The notes: generated by a model not told the origin, from the sequence alone. DNA of 64,000 nt from Mycobacteroides immunogenum (GCF_001605725.1 NZ_CP011530.1:4588001-4652000); one strand, 5' to 3'. Shown: positions 8,932 through 18,468, numbered from the stretch's first letter. Made by a program: numbers and translations.

Positions 8932-9804
8932 CTAGAGGCCGGCGAAGAGGTCGGTCTCCGGGGCGGTAGCGGCGACACGACTGCGCGCGAGCTCGAACTT
9001 TTCCGTGGGCCACAGGTGCTGGCGCCAGGTCCATGGCACCAGGAAGAACGGCCCGTTGGGATCGACCTGCGACGCGTGTGCGCGCAGTGCCCGGTCTCGT
9101 ACGCGGTAGTAATCACCGCACGCGATATGGGTCGTCGCGCGGCGGCCCCGCACCCGCCGCGTCAGCACGCCAGAAGCCCGCACCCAGCCGGGTACCGCCA
9201 CATCGCCCAGACGCGGGTCCGCGGGTGTTGTCGCGCCGGAGTTACGGCGCGGGATACGGCTGACCAGCCGCTCGGCCCGGCCCGCGAACCTCACCATCGC
9301 CGGTGTTATCCGGACGACTTCGTGAAGGTAATAGAGCTTGGCCACGCTGGTGCACGCCTCGTAGGCCGCCACGGCCATCTGATGACAGCGGATGTGATCG
9401 GGGTGCGGGTAGCCGCCGCATTCGTTATAGGTGATCATCACCTGCGGCCGGAAATGCTCGATCACCTCGACAAGGCGTGCCACAGATTCGGCCAGCGGCA
9501 CCCGTGCGAAACCGTCCCGTGGCACCATGCCGGGATCCAGATGCAGGCCCGAGTCGGTAAATCCCAACCAATGATGCTCGACGCCAAGAGTTTTGGCAGC
9601 AAGCGCCATTTCCGCACGGCGCACATGTGAGAGATTCTCGTGAACACCCGGCAGGTCCATCGCCGGGTTGAGGACGTCACCACGCTCACCCCCGGTGGCC
9701 GTGACGACGAGCACCTCATGTCCCTCGGCCGCGTACTTGGCCAGGGTCGCCGCGCCGCGGCTCGACTCGTCGTCGGGGTGGGCGTGCACCGCCATCAACC
9801 GCAT
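8932..9804 (-). CDS. PIG-L family deacetylase, mycothiol conjugate amidase (Mca)-like
   Basis: 290 residues. The zinc site is complete: AHPDDES gives H9, catalytic D11 and D12, and [10 protein letters not shown] gives H137. The sequence [30 protein letters not shown] and the end [21 protein letters not shown] are close to Mca, which cleaves mycothiol S-conjugates so that the mercapturic acid can leave the cell. The middle part (about 165-225) is basic and unlike the Mca I recall, so this is probably a paralogue and not the housekeeping enzyme. It lies at the border between core genes and accessory region A. Confidence 0.8.
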   Translation of the reverse strand: MRLMAVHAHPDDESSRGAATLAKYAAEGHEVLVVTATGGERGDVLNPAMDLPGVHENLSHVRRAEMALAAKTLGVEHHWLGFTDSGLHLDPGMVPRDGFARVPLAESVARLVEVIEHFRPQVMITYNECGGYPHPDHIRCHQMAVAAYEACTSVAKLYYLHEVVRITPAMVRFAGRAERLVSRIPRRNSGATTPADPRLGDVAVPGWVRASGVLTRRVRGRRATTHIACGDYYRVRDRALRAHASQVDPNGPFFLVPWTWRQHLWPTEKFELARSRVAATAPETDLFAGL

Positions 9805-9855
9805 GATCTCAGTGGAACACAGATCACCGTGCGCAAATCGCCCGGCCGGACACCG

Positions 9856-10401
9856 TCAGCCGGTGCGCTGCGGCCCGCGTACCGGCAGCTCGCGGGCCAA
9901 CCCGCCGAGGCCAAACCAGAAGACAGGTTGCAGGATGGCGGCGACCGGACGGATCAGGAATCGCGAACCAGGGAGGTTCGTCAGATATCGCGGCGCGCAG
10001 GCGAGCGTCCAGTCGACGGTGGCCTTGCCGGGTTCGGGTTCCGGCACCACCCGGTATTCCTCGCACCAGGACCCGAACACCGGCAAGGTGGCATCGAGCG
10101 CCGTGTATCGCATCACGTGGGGCGCGTCGAAATGAATGATCTGCTCATGCTGGGCGAACACCATCCAGGAGTGGATGTACATCTGGAAGTCCCGGACAGT
10201 GCCCGGGGTTGGTGTGATGTCCAGCGGGTAGCGACAGCCCCACACCGACGGCAACCAGGACCACATCCGGTCCCCGGACACCACCCGCCAGACTTCCTCG
10301 GGCGGCGCGTCGAAGGTGCGGCGCACTCGGGTCACGAACGGCGCTGTCGCGAAGAAGTCCTCGACTCCGTCGGCCGCGATGGGTACCGCGTCAAACCGCA
10401 T
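9856..10401 (-). CDS. SRPBCC (START-like) lipid/ligand-binding protein
   Basis: 181 residues. The helix-grip fold signature is seen in TRVRRTFDAPPEEVWRVVSGDRMWSWLPSVWGCRY and in the strand ATVDWTLACAPRYL, with a hydrophobic C-terminal helix (FLIRPVAAILQPVFWFGLGGL) that may touch the membrane. It overlaps the 3' end of the BVMO gene by 11 nt, so it is coupled to it. A homologue (30361-30909) sits in the same place behind another BVMO gene; both share WSWLP, an xDWT strand and PRF/PRYL. A carrier or cyclase-like partner of the monooxygenase is the inference. Confidence 0.8.
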   Translation of the reverse strand: MRFDAVPIAADGVEDFFATAPFVTRVRRTFDAPPEEVWRVVSGDRMWSWLPSVWGCRYPLDITPTPGTVRDFQMYIHSWMVFAQHEQIIHFDAPHVMRYTALDATLPVFGSWCEEYRVVPEPEPGKATVDWTLACAPRYLTNLPGSRFLIRPVAAILQPVFWFGLGGLARELPVRGPQRTG

Positions 10402-11971
10402 GTTCGATCTCCTTTGCCGGGCTGTTTATCCGCTTGAATTCGTATGCGGTTGAGGGAAATTGGACGCTGCGCCGGTAAGACTGCAGGACCGTCCAGGGCC
10501 GCACGTAGGGCGTATGGCCCTGCGAGTTGATGAAATAGCTGTTCGAGCCGGCGCAGTTCACCGTGAAGTACCGGTTCAGGTTGGCGCCACTGCGGGAAAT
10601 GTTGCCCTGGAAATCATCCAGCGCCTCCCGCGTCACCTCGACCCAGGTGGCTCCCCTGGCCCGGGCTCGTGTCATGACAGCGCCGATGTGGCGCATCGAG
10701 TTCTCCAGGATGTAGTGGAAGCTGGTGCCGGTCCACGAGTAGGGGCCGACGAGCATGAACCTGTTGGGCAGCCCCGGCACCGAGGTGCTCTGGTAGGCCT
10801 GCAACCCGTTATCGCGATAGAACTCAGCCAGGTCGAATCCCTCGGTACCCAAAACAGTTCCCACCCGATAGGTCTCGGCATCGGAAAACATCTCATAGCC
10901 GGTGGCCAGTACCAGGACGTCGATGGGGCGCTCGACGCCCGCCTTGTCCACGATGCCTGTCGGGGTGATCCGGTCTATACCGTTCGACACCAGCGTCACA
11001 TTCGGCCGGTTGAACGTGGGCAGGTAGTCGGCGCCGAGAGTCCCCCGCGTGCATCCCGCACCGAACCGTGGGCGCAGCTGCTCCCGAACCGCTGGACTAT
11101 CCACCTTGTACCGCAACCAGCCTCGGTATGCCCACAGTGCCACCCGGTCGAATATCGCCCCACCGACCCGGAACAACGGTTTTGGCGTATAGATCAATAC
11201 ACGCAGGCCGAGTTCGACTCCGGCCAAACCGATTCCGTTCACACCGTTGGCGAACCTGCGTCCGGACAACAGCCGCTGCAACAGCCTCGGCAACCGGAAA
11301 TCAGGTTTCGGAAAGTACCATTGCGGCGTCCGCTGATACACGTCCAGATGTTCCACCTCACCGGCGATGGCCGGAGCGATCTGCACGGTGGAACTACCGA
11401 CACCGACAATTCCGACCCGCTTACCGCGCATGTCGATATCGTGTTGCCACCGTGACGGCACCTGGATCGGCCCCGCGAAGCTGTCCAGACCTGGAATGTC
11501 CGGCGCAGTACGCGGATTGATGTAGGCGCCGATCGCGCTGATCACGAACCGCGCCGAGATGACCTCGCCACCGGTGGTGTGGACCTGCCAGAGGTGGTTG
11601 TCTGCGTCGAACACCTCACGTTCGACGCAGGTCCCGAACAGCGCATGGTCGCGCAGTCCGTGTCGAGCCACCAGATCCAGTGCGTACTGCTGTATTTCGG
11701 CTCCCGTCGCGAAAAACCGCTTCCAGTCACCCTTGGGGGCGAAGGTGAATTGGTACGCCACCACCGGGATGTCAGCGCCGACCCCCGGATAGGTGTTGCG
11801 CAACCAGGTGCCGCCGAAGTCTTCGTCTCGGTCGATGATGACGAAGTCCTCGATACCGATCTCGAGCAATTTGATGGCCGCGCAGATGCCCCCCAATCCG
11901 GCGCCGATGATGGCCACCTCGAAATCGGGTTCGTCATGCAATTCCATGGCTGCTTCCATGGTTCGTCTCAC
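10391..11971 (-). CDS. Baeyer-Villiger-type flavin monooxygenase with variant fingerprint
   Basis: 526 residues from the GTG at 11971, chosen because AAGGAA stands 5 nt upstream; an ATG 12 nt further in is the alternative. FAD motif GAGLGG at 23-28, GGTWLRNTYPG at 53-63, NADPH motif near 186 (GVGSSTVQ). The BVMO fingerprint FxGxxxHxxxW reads FAGPIQVPSRW at 165-175, with Val in place of the motif His. Such proteins oxidise ketones to esters or heteroatoms using NADPH and O2. First gene of a two-gene operon with the SRPBCC protein; a shared promoter element lies at 12058-12096. Confidence 0.88.
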   Translation of the reverse strand: MRRTMEAAMELHDEPDFEVAIIGAGLGGICAAIKLLEIGIEDFVIIDRDEDFGGTWLRNTYPGVGADIPVVAYQFTFAPKGDWKRFFATGAEIQQYALDLVARHGLRDHALFGTCVEREVFDADNHLWQVHTTGGEVISARFVISAIGAYINPRTAPDIPGLDSFAGPIQVPSRWQHDIDMRGKRVGIVGVGSSTVQIAPAIAGEVEHLDVYQRTPQWYFPKPDFRLPRLLQRLLSGRRFANGVNGIGLAGVELGLRVLIYTPKPLFRVGGAIFDRVALWAYRGWLRYKVDSPAVREQLRPRFGAGCTRGTLGADYLPTFNRPNVTLVSNGIDRITPTGIVDKAGVERPIDVLVLATGYEMFSDAETYRVGTVLGTEGFDLAEFYRDNGLQAYQSTSVPGLPNRFMLVGPYSWTGTSFHYILENSMRHIGAVMTRARARGATWVEVTREALDDFQGNISRSGANLNRYFTVNCAGSNSYFINSQGHTPYVRPWTVLQSYRRSVQFPSTAYEFKRINSPAKEIEHAV

Positions 11972-12057
11972 GGCGTTCCTTCCATTTCGCACGGCATATC
12001 TCGACAGGCCGCCCGGCCGGCCACCCGCGAGGCTCCCCCACCGTGCCGGGCGCGGAT

Positions 12058-12096
12058 ATTTAATAGACTGACATGCCATTCACTAAATATCAAGAC
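12058..12096 (-). promoter_or_regulatory. Shared promoter element, copy A
   Basis: 39-nt element matching the copy at 35951-35989 at 32 positions, with the identical 18-nt core AGACTGACATGCCATTCA at 12065-12082. The core centres on an imperfect palindrome, TGACATGCCA. It lies 87 nt upstream of the BVMO start (minus strand) and 117 nt upstream of the methyltransferase start (plus strand). The second copy precedes another BVMO-containing operon, so a common regulator is the simplest reading. Confidence 0.65.
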
Positions 12097-12212
12097 TGTC
12101 GCGGCGGCCCACGCTGGGGAAACTCCCCCAGATTGCCCCTATGCGTGATCGGTAGTATCCAGTACCATCCGTTCCACTAACTTGCTCGATCAACGTGGAA
12201 CCGGGAGGCACC

Positions 12213-12998
12213 GTGAGCATGCTGCAGGATCCGAAACTGGCCGAATCGCTGGTTGATCTCACCCGGATCGCTCACCCGCCACGGCGTCATCATGGGTATC
12301 TCGATGTCCTGGGACCCGAGAAGCCCGAGAATGACGAACCACTCTCCCTGGCCAACCGGTTCATGCAGAGCCCGTTGTTGGCCGCTATCTACGAGCGCGC
12401 CTGGCGCCCGATGTTCACCCGCGGATTCAGCTACGGCGGCAAGAGCACCCTCAGGACCCACACCACCCTGATGGACGAGATCGCTGGTCGCGGAGACCAC
12501 AAGATTCTCGATGTCGCATGCGGCCCCGGCCTCTACACCCGCGAGCTCGCGGCACAGCTCGGTACCGACGGTGTGTGCATCGGGCTGGACCTGTCCGGCC
12601 CGATGCTGCGCAGAGCAGTCCGCGACAACTCTGCCGAATATGTCGACTACATACGTGGCAGTGCACATGCGCTGCCCTTCGCCGACGCGTCATTCGACAC
12701 CGTGGTATGCCTGGCCGCGCTGTACCTCATCCCCAACCCCGAGCAAGCCGTTCGGGAACTGTGCCGCGTCGCGGGAGCAGACGGCCAGATCGTGATCTTC
12801 ACGTCCTTGCGCACACCGGCGGCGTCACTACCCGGTGTCACCAGGGCCATGCGCGCCGGCGGGTTCCGCGCGTTCGGGCGCGATGAAATAACCGGCTGGT
12901 TGCGCGCCCAGGGATGGACGAACATCGACCAAACACTCACCGGACAAGGGCAATTCATTCGTGCTCGGCGCGAGGCCGCTCTTCGGATGGCCACCTAA
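12213..12998 (+). CDS. SAM-dependent methyltransferase (class I, UbiE-like)
   Basis: 261 residues from the GTG at 12213, which has GGGAGG 4 nt upstream. Motif I ILDVACGPGLYTREL is at about 97-111, with GLDLS, a GSAHALPFADASFDTVVCL motif II region and LCRVAGADGQIVIF. A substrate-binding N-terminal helix bundle precedes it. Such enzymes methylate quinones, lipids or small molecules; the target is unknown. It is divergent from the BVMO-SRPBCC operon across the shared promoter element and convergent with the EphD-like gene (15 nt between stops). Confidence 0.85.
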   Translation: MSMLQDPKLAESLVDLTRIAHPPRRHHGYLDVLGPEKPENDEPLSLANRFMQSPLLAAIYERAWRPMFTRGFSYGGKSTLRTHTTLMDEIAGRGDHKILDVACGPGLYTRELAAQLGTDGVCIGLDLSGPMLRRAVRDNSAEYVDYIRGSAHALPFADASFDTVVCLAALYLIPNPEQAVRELCRVAGADGQIVIFTSLRTPAASLPGVTRAMRAGGFRAFGRDEITGWLRAQGWTNIDQTLTGQGQFIRARREAALRMAT

Positions 12999-13013
12999 CG
13001 GCGAGCACGCCTT

Positions 13014-14837
13014 CTACTTCTTGGACGGCACCAGCTTGATGAGGTCGGTCATCCCCGCTTTGGCGGCGAAGTAGCGGGTAAGTCCGGGCGCCAATCGGTT
13101 GTTCAGATACTGCAGCCGCGCTTCGGGTGTCACCGGCACCACCTGCTTGTTCTTGCGCACCGCGGTGACGATCTGGCGGGCCACCTTCTCGGGGCCGTAG
13201 CGACGCATCGCGTAGGCCTTGTCGCCCGCCAGCTGCATCCGCGACTCCTCCTCCGCACTGACCCCCGAAATCTTAGTAGTGGCAACGATGTTGGTGTGTA
13301 CCACGCCGGGGCAGATGGTGGTCACGCCAATATTGTGTGCGGCGAGATCAGCGCGCAGACAGTCCGAGAACATGAAGACCGCGGACTTGCTTGTCGAGTA
13401 CGCGGTGAACGCTTTCTGCGGGCTGTACGCCGCCATGCTGGACAGATTCACGATATGCCCACCGAGCCCGCGTTCGGCCATCTTGGCGCCAAATGCCCTA
13501 CTGCCGTTGACCACCCCGAATAGATTGATCTCGATGATGCGCCGGAACTCCTCCGACGGGGTATCCAAGAACGCGCCGGCCGCGCCGACGCCGGCGTTGT
13601 TCACCAGAACGTCAGGCACACCGTGGCGCTTCACGACCTCCTCGGCATGCGCGTTGACCGCCTCCTCATCCGCGACATTGAGGCGGTACGCATGCGCCAC
13701 GCCACCCTCCTGCTCGATGAGTGCGACGGTTTCATGGGCTCCGTCCAGGTTGACGTCGGAGAGCACCACCTCGGCGCCCTGCCGGGCGAACTCGAGCGCG
13801 GTTTCCCTGCCGATACCGCTGCCCCCTCCGGTGATTACCACCAGCTGATCCTCGAACGGTTTGCGGCTCTTGCCCATTTCTGCCCTTCGTAGTGCGCGGC
13901 CGGGCTGCTTGCCCGATACCGCGTCGATGAGTTCGGTGGCCGCCGCCGCGAGCACCTGCGGGTGCGAGAAGGGCAACCAATGGCCCCCATCGACCACGCG
14001 ACGCCACGTGTGTTGGTTCCACTTGAGCTCATCGTCATAGTTGGATTGGCGCACCGCGGGGTCCCGGGTACCGACGACGACCTGGACGGGCACCCGGGTG
14101 TGCCGGTCCTGCGGATGCAGCATGGCGGGTAGCGCGTTGGCGCGGTACACCCGCAATGTCCTGGTGATATCGCTCATGAAAGTCGGGCCCAGGTGGATAT
14201 CCTCCACGGCCGCCCCCTCGGCGAGAGATAATCCAGTGCGCCAGCGTCTTTCGCTCATCGTCAGCTTCAGCAGGACATTCGGGATGACAGGGGTCATGGA
14301 CCCGAACATGTAGAGCAACGAACCGATCTGGCCCAGTGCCAACGCCAGATTCCTCGGCGTCGGGTTGCTGAGCCGTGAGCGCACCCACTTGCTCATGTGA
14401 TGGGCCGAGGGCCCCGACACCGAGGTAAAGGAAGAGAATCGGTGTTCCAGCTCCGGGTTACAGATGGCCTCCCACATCGCCACGCTGCCCCAATCATGCC
14501 CCAGCACGTGCACAGGCGCATCGGGGCTGACCGCATTGGCGACGGCGATATAGTCGCTAGCCATCTCGGTGAGCCGGAAGTCGCGAAAACTCTTGGGATT
14601 GGTGCTCTTTCCCGCCCCCCGATTATCAATCGCGACCAGCCGGAAACGGTCGCGCAGCAGTGGCGCGACACCATCCCATAGGTGATGGGAGTCGGGCCAC
14701 CCATGCACCAACAGGATCGTCTCACCCTCCGGATTGCCCTGAATGAAGTACGCGACGTCGATATCCCCGTTGCGCACCACATGTTCAGCGACACCGCTAC
14801 CGGTCATGTCGTCCGTACGCTCAGTAGTGAGAGTCAT
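13014..14837 (-). CDS. ephD: EphD-like fusion: alpha/beta hydrolase (epoxide hydrolase) + SDR
   Basis: 607 residues. N half: alpha/beta hydrolase with HGWPDS oxyanion region, GHDWGS nucleophile elbow (D115, typical of epoxide hydrolases) and a catalytic His at about 286. C half: classical SDR with TGGGSGIG (336-343), NNAG, and the YSTSK catalytic pair Y480/K484. This is the architecture of M. tuberculosis EphD (592 aa), which acts on epoxy lipids. An epoxide opened to a diol could be oxidised by the fused dehydrogenase. Last gene of the run metal hydrolase, BVMO, SDR, EphD; 30 nt behind the SDR gene. Confidence 0.88.
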   Translation of the reverse strand: MTLTTERTDDMTGSGVAEHVVRNGDIDVAYFIQGNPEGETILLVHGWPDSHHLWDGVAPLLRDRFRLVAIDNRGAGKSTNPKSFRDFRLTEMASDYIAVANAVSPDAPVHVLGHDWGSVAMWEAICNPELEHRFSSFTSVSGPSAHHMSKWVRSRLSNPTPRNLALALGQIGSLLYMFGSMTPVIPNVLLKLTMSERRWRTGLSLAEGAAVEDIHLGPTFMSDITRTLRVYRANALPAMLHPQDRHTRVPVQVVVGTRDPAVRQSNYDDELKWNQHTWRRVVDGGHWLPFSHPQVLAAAATELIDAVSGKQPGRALRRAEMGKSRKPFEDQLVVITGGGSGIGRETALEFARQGAEVVLSDVNLDGAHETVALIEQEGGVAHAYRLNVADEEAVNAHAEEVVKRHGVPDVLVNNAGVGAAGAFLDTPSEEFRRIIEINLFGVVNGSRAFGAKMAERGLGGHIVNLSSMAAYSPQKAFTAYSTSKSAVFMFSDCLRADLAAHNIGVTTICPGVVHTNIVATTKISGVSAEEESRMQLAGDKAYAMRRYGPEKVARQIVTAVRKNKQVVPVTPEARLQYLNNRLAPGLTRYFAAKAGMTDLIKLVPSKK

Positions 14838-14867
14838 ATTTTTCTCCGTTCGCAGAGGAGCATCTGG

Positions 14868-15818
14868 CTACCGCCGTGCCGCCGTGGGCTTTCGCCCCTC
14901 CTCGACACCGGCTTGGCGCGGGAGCAGCTTCCGTTCATCGAGCTTGCCGAGGGCCCAAGCACCCCATCGCTCGGCACGTTCAATCGAGAATGCTTGTGTG
15001 GTACGTCGATTGATGCCCGGCGCGACCCTGCCAAGGACATATCCGAGCCAGGCCTCGGTACGCACCGGTACCACCGCAAGGTCATACCGCACCGCACGGG
15101 TGACCGCGCGTGCCACCAAATCCGGACTCATCGGAGAGAACGGCAGGCCGGCCACGAAATCCTGTACCCGCCGCATGATTTCCTTGCCACGCTCGACCAT
15201 TTCCTGGTCCACGCCAACCGTTATCCCGTTGAGCCCGATATTGGTGTTGATAAATCCTGGGCAGATGGCGCTGACTCCCACACCTTTGGGCCCAAACTCC
15301 AACCGTAGGCATTCGGTGAGCATCTTGACGCCCGCCTTCGACACCGAATACGGGGCCATTACCGGAGTCGGGGTGAAGGCGGCTGCCGAAGCGATGTTCA
15401 CGATATGCCCACTGCCACGTTCGACCATCTGCTCTCCGAATACCCGGCACCCATGCACGACCCCCATGAGGTTCACCGAAAGCAATCGATCCCAGTCGGC
15501 TGGCGTGAGTTTCAAAAATGCTCCGCCCAAGGCGATTCCGGCGTTGTTTACCAGCACGTCGGCAACACCGTGGTCGGCGAGCACATCGCGCGCGAACGTC
15601 TCCCACTGGTCGGGATCGGTCACATCCAGCTGCGCCGCCGACGCGGCGTCTCCGTTGGCCCGGATCATGGCCGTGGTGGCTTGCGCGGCATCGAGATCCC
15701 TGTCGGAGACCACCACGTGGGCTCCACGTTTGGCGAATCTGATGGCCGTGGCCCGGCCGATGCCACTACCCGCTCCGGTCACCACGACCACGCGAGGCTC
15801 CAACGAGTTGACTCTCAT
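14868..15818 (-). CDS. Short-chain dehydrogenase/reductase (SadH-like)
   Basis: 316 residues from the ATG at 15818, which has GGGGAGAG upstream and overlaps the BVMO stop in ATGA. NAD(P) motif TGAGSGIG near residue 13, NNAG, and the catalytic YSVSK. The C-terminal extension of about 60 residues after the Rossmann core (VVPVRTEAWLGYVLGRVAPGINRR) is typical of mycobacterial SDRs linked to BVMO genes. It probably interconverts an alcohol and the ketone used by the neighbouring monooxygenase. Middle gene of the operon. Confidence 0.88.
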   Translation of the reverse strand: MRVNSLEPRVVVVTGAGSGIGRATAIRFAKRGAHVVVSDRDLDAAQATTAMIRANGDAASAAQLDVTDPDQWETFARDVLADHGVADVLVNNAGIALGGAFLKLTPADWDRLLSVNLMGVVHGCRVFGEQMVERGSGHIVNIASAAAFTPTPVMAPYSVSKAGVKMLTECLRLEFGPKGVGVSAICPGFINTNIGLNGITVGVDQEMVERGKEIMRRVQDFVAGLPFSPMSPDLVARAVTRAVRYDLAVVPVRTEAWLGYVLGRVAPGINRRTTQAFSIERAERWGAWALGKLDERKLLPRQAGVEEGRKPTAARR

Positions 15819-17386
15819 ACTCTCTCCCCTGCGGTCGATGCGACGGTCTCGGGTACCGCCGATCCGGTTGAGTAGCGATACACGTCGAGGTTGAAGTGGC
15901 GGTTTTGCCAATACATCTCGCCGTGCGTGGTCGGCCGGAACGGCGAGTCGCCATTGTGGTCCAAGTAGTACGTGTTGGATCCGGAACACACGTCGGTGAA
16001 CAAGAAGTTCTTCTCCTGCCGTTTCAGGCACTTGCGGAAGTACTCGTCATGGGCTTCCTGGCGGATCTCACACATGCTGGCCCCACGGCGCTTTGTCTCC
16101 GCGATGGCCCGAGCCAAGTGCGCCGACGTGGCCTCGATCATCCAGAGGTAGGACCCGAGAACAAATCCGTACGGTCCGGTGATGGAGAACATGTTGGGAT
16201 ATCCGGGTACCGAAACTCCTTGATAGGACTGGAAACGGTGCCTGTCCCAGAACTCGCCCAGGTCCTGACCGCCACGGCCGAGAACGGGAAAGGGCGGCAC
16301 CGAGCCCTTGTCCCACAGTTTGAATCCCGTCGCACAGATCAGCACATCGACCTCATGCTCGACACCGTCGACCGTGCGTACTCCGTTGGGCGTGACGCAT
16401 TCGATCGACTCGGTGATCAGACTGACGTCGTCCCGATTGAAGGTCTTGAGGTAATCGTTCGACATCGACGGGCGTTTACAGCCCAGCCCATACTGTGGAA
16501 TCAATTTCTCACGGATCACCGGGTCGTCGACCTGTTTACGCATCCATCGGCGCATCGGCGCCTCACCGGCGCGCCTGACCGCGTTGATCAGCCAGGTGGG
16601 CCCGGCCACCTGGCCGCTCATCGCCAACTCGATGCCTACCGTCGCCACCGATCGGATGGCCGAGCGAATTTTACTGTTCCCCAATATCGTCCGGCCCAGC
16701 TGCCCGATCTCCAGATCGAGCTTCGGCCCTACCCAGATCGGGGTGCGCTGAAACACCGCGAGATGACTCGCCTCATCGACGATGGCGGGAACCAGTTGCA
16801 GCGAGGTCGCCCCTGTGCCGATCACGGCTACGCGTCTACCCGTAAGCGCCACATCGTGATCCCACAACGCGGTATGCATGAGTGTCCCGCCGAAGTCCTG
16901 CACGCCCGGGATGTCGGGCATCTTCGGACGCTCCAGCCCACCGACCGCCATCACGCAGTGCCTCGCCGTGATTTCCTTGCCGCCGTCAGTGGTCAATCGC
17001 CACAGGATATTTCGTTCATCGAATACGGCGCGGGTAATGCTCGTTCCCAACCGCAGTTTGTCGCGCAGACCATACTTGTCCACCATGGAATCGGCATACT
17101 GCTGCAACTCGGTTCCCGGCGCGAACAGGCGCGACCAATCACCACGCTGCTCATAGGAGAAGCTGTACACCACCGATGGGATGTCTACCGCCACGCCTGG
17201 ATAGGTGTTCGCATGCCAGGTGCCACCCACCTGATCCCACTTATCAATGATGATGAAATCGTGTATCCCTTTGCTTTGCAGAGAGATACCGGTTCCAATT
17301 CCGCCGAATCCAGCTCCGATCACCGCCACTTCGTGATCCGGCTGTTCCAGTTCGGTCGTTGTTGCATGCCGTGCGGCACTGCTCAC
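15815..17386 (-). CDS. Baeyer-Villiger monooxygenase, canonical fingerprint
   Basis: 523 residues. FAD motif GAGFGG (24-29), GGTWHANTYPG (54-64), fingerprint FGGTLMHTALWD at 165-176 with the motif His at 171, NADPH motif GTGATS at 190-195. It is the only one of the five full-length BVMO-type proteins in the window with every fingerprint residue. GTG start with AAGGAG upstream. Operon order is metal-dependent hydrolase, BVMO, SDR, EphD, with an ATGA overlap to the SDR. Expected reaction: ketone or aldehyde to ester with NADPH and O2; substrate unknown. Confidence 0.9.
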   Translation of the reverse strand: MSSAARHATTTELEQPDHEVAVIGAGFGGIGTGISLQSKGIHDFIIIDKWDQVGGTWHANTYPGVAVDIPSVVYSFSYEQRGDWSRLFAPGTELQQYADSMVDKYGLRDKLRLGTSITRAVFDERNILWRLTTDGGKEITARHCVMAVGGLERPKMPDIPGVQDFGGTLMHTALWDHDVALTGRRVAVIGTGATSLQLVPAIVDEASHLAVFQRTPIWVGPKLDLEIGQLGRTILGNSKIRSAIRSVATVGIELAMSGQVAGPTWLINAVRRAGEAPMRRWMRKQVDDPVIREKLIPQYGLGCKRPSMSNDYLKTFNRDDVSLITESIECVTPNGVRTVDGVEHEVDVLICATGFKLWDKGSVPPFPVLGRGGQDLGEFWDRHRFQSYQGVSVPGYPNMFSITGPYGFVLGSYLWMIEATSAHLARAIAETKRRGASMCEIRQEAHDEYFRKCLKRQEKNFLFTDVCSGSNTYYLDHNGDSPFRPTTHGEMYWQNRHFNLDVYRYSTGSAVPETVASTAGERV

Positions 17387-17415
17387 GGTGCGCGTCTCCT
17401 TTGACGTGTCGCGGC

Positions 17416-18270
17416 CTATTTGAGGTGATCTACGAGAATGCCCTTGCTACCGAAAAGTTCTCGCTGCCAACGGTTCAGCAGTTCCTCGGTGTTGATGTCG
17501 TCGGGATGGAACCCGGGCCGCAGGTACTTGCGGACATCACCGACAATTCCCCTGAAAAGTGGCCCACCAAACAAACCCCGCGCTTCCCTGAGCAGCCGAC
17601 GCGGCTGACGCCGCGCCACCGGGTCCGACAGCAGCGATCCCGCGAGGATGCCGAGGGTCAGCGGCGGGACGACGGTCATCGCCACCAGCATGAGACCGAT
17701 TCGCATCGCCTCGGTACCGCCCACCGCGCGGTATACGTCGAAGGCCACCGACTTGTGTTCGAGTTCTTCCAGGGCATGCCAGTTGAGCAGGTGCCACACC
17801 TCCGGGTCTCCCGGAATGGCTTGCACTTCCTCACTGCCAAGAGTCCGCTCGGCCAGGATCGCGGTCATGTGTTCGGCCATCGCGGTGAAGGCCAGGTGCG
17901 CCCGCGGCGGAAGCATGTTCTCGAATCGAATCAATCGATCGACCTGCCTCTTCGAATCCCACCACGCGATGGGATAACCCATCTCGATCAGCTTCTCGTT
18001 GACCCGGCGGTGCTCCTGGCCGTGCACCGACTCCTGTCCGATGAATCCGGCAACACGCTTCTTGAGCACTGGATCGGTGATCTGATCGGAAAACTTGCGC
18101 ACCGAGCGGATGAATCCCTCCTCCCCGGGCGGGAAGCCGCCAGACAAACCGGCCACGAAATGGCTGTAGACGATGTCGTTCTCTACGAAGTACTTATGGG
18201 CATTGCCGTCGTCACCGAAGCGGAAACGAATCCGCCGGGTCTTGGGATACACCGCAGCTGGACTGGCCAT
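17416..18270 (-). CDS. Predicted metal-dependent hydrolase (PF10118-type diiron-like)
   Basis: 284 residues, mostly helical. Two metal-binding patterns of the family are seen: FIGQESVHGQEH at about 92-103 and LNWHALEELEHKSVAFD at about 162-178, both rich in Glu/His in ExxH spacing. A hydrophobic helix (GLMLVAMTVVPPLTLGILAG) follows. The family is annotated as hydrolase but resembles ferritin-like diiron proteins; no reaction is established. It is the first gene of the BVMO-SDR-EphD operon, with AAGGGAG before the ATG and a clear operator candidate upstream. Confidence 0.82.
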   Translation of the reverse strand: MASPAAVYPKTRRIRFRFGDDGNAHKYFVENDIVYSHFVAGLSGGFPPGEEGFIRSVRKFSDQITDPVLKKRVAGFIGQESVHGQEHRRVNEKLIEMGYPIAWWDSKRQVDRLIRFENMLPPRAHLAFTAMAEHMTAILAERTLGSEEVQAIPGDPEVWHLLNWHALEELEHKSVAFDVYRAVGGTEAMRIGLMLVAMTVVPPLTLGILAGSLLSDPVARRQPRRLLREARGLFGGPLFRGIVGDVRKYLRPGFHPDDINTEELLNRWQRELFGSKGILVDHLK

Positions 18271-18294
18271 GTCATCACTCCCTTGTGACGAGAA

Positions 18295-18326
18295 GTTACT
18301 AGTACTTCAAGTACTACTCGAAGTAC
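18295..18326. promoter_or_regulatory. TetR-type operator candidate
   Basis: AGTACTT-c-AAGTACT (18301-18315, 7-bp arms) followed at once by actc-GAAGTAC (18320-18326), so the half-site GTACTT/AAGTAC occurs three times in 25 nt. It lies 25-56 nt upstream of the metal hydrolase start and 143 nt beyond the stop of the TetR gene at 18469-19164, which points the same way. A regulated promoter for the BVMO operon is the best reading. Confidence 0.65.
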
Positions 18327-18468
18327 ACCATAAGACCGTGGCAGCGCGGGGCGCAATACACCACGTGGGATGACATCGATTCAAGAATCATCCGGCCCGG
18401 AAGATGGCCGGCCAGGCGCGGAAGGGGCTAAAACGGAATGAGGGACCCCGTACCGGGCGATGGAAAAA

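Noticed and set aside
15896..17404. Long plus-strand frame (502 codons) antisense to a BVMO gene
   Set aside because: High-GC antisense shadow; the minus frame carries all BVMO motifs and the antisense product has no recognisable domain or ribosome site.
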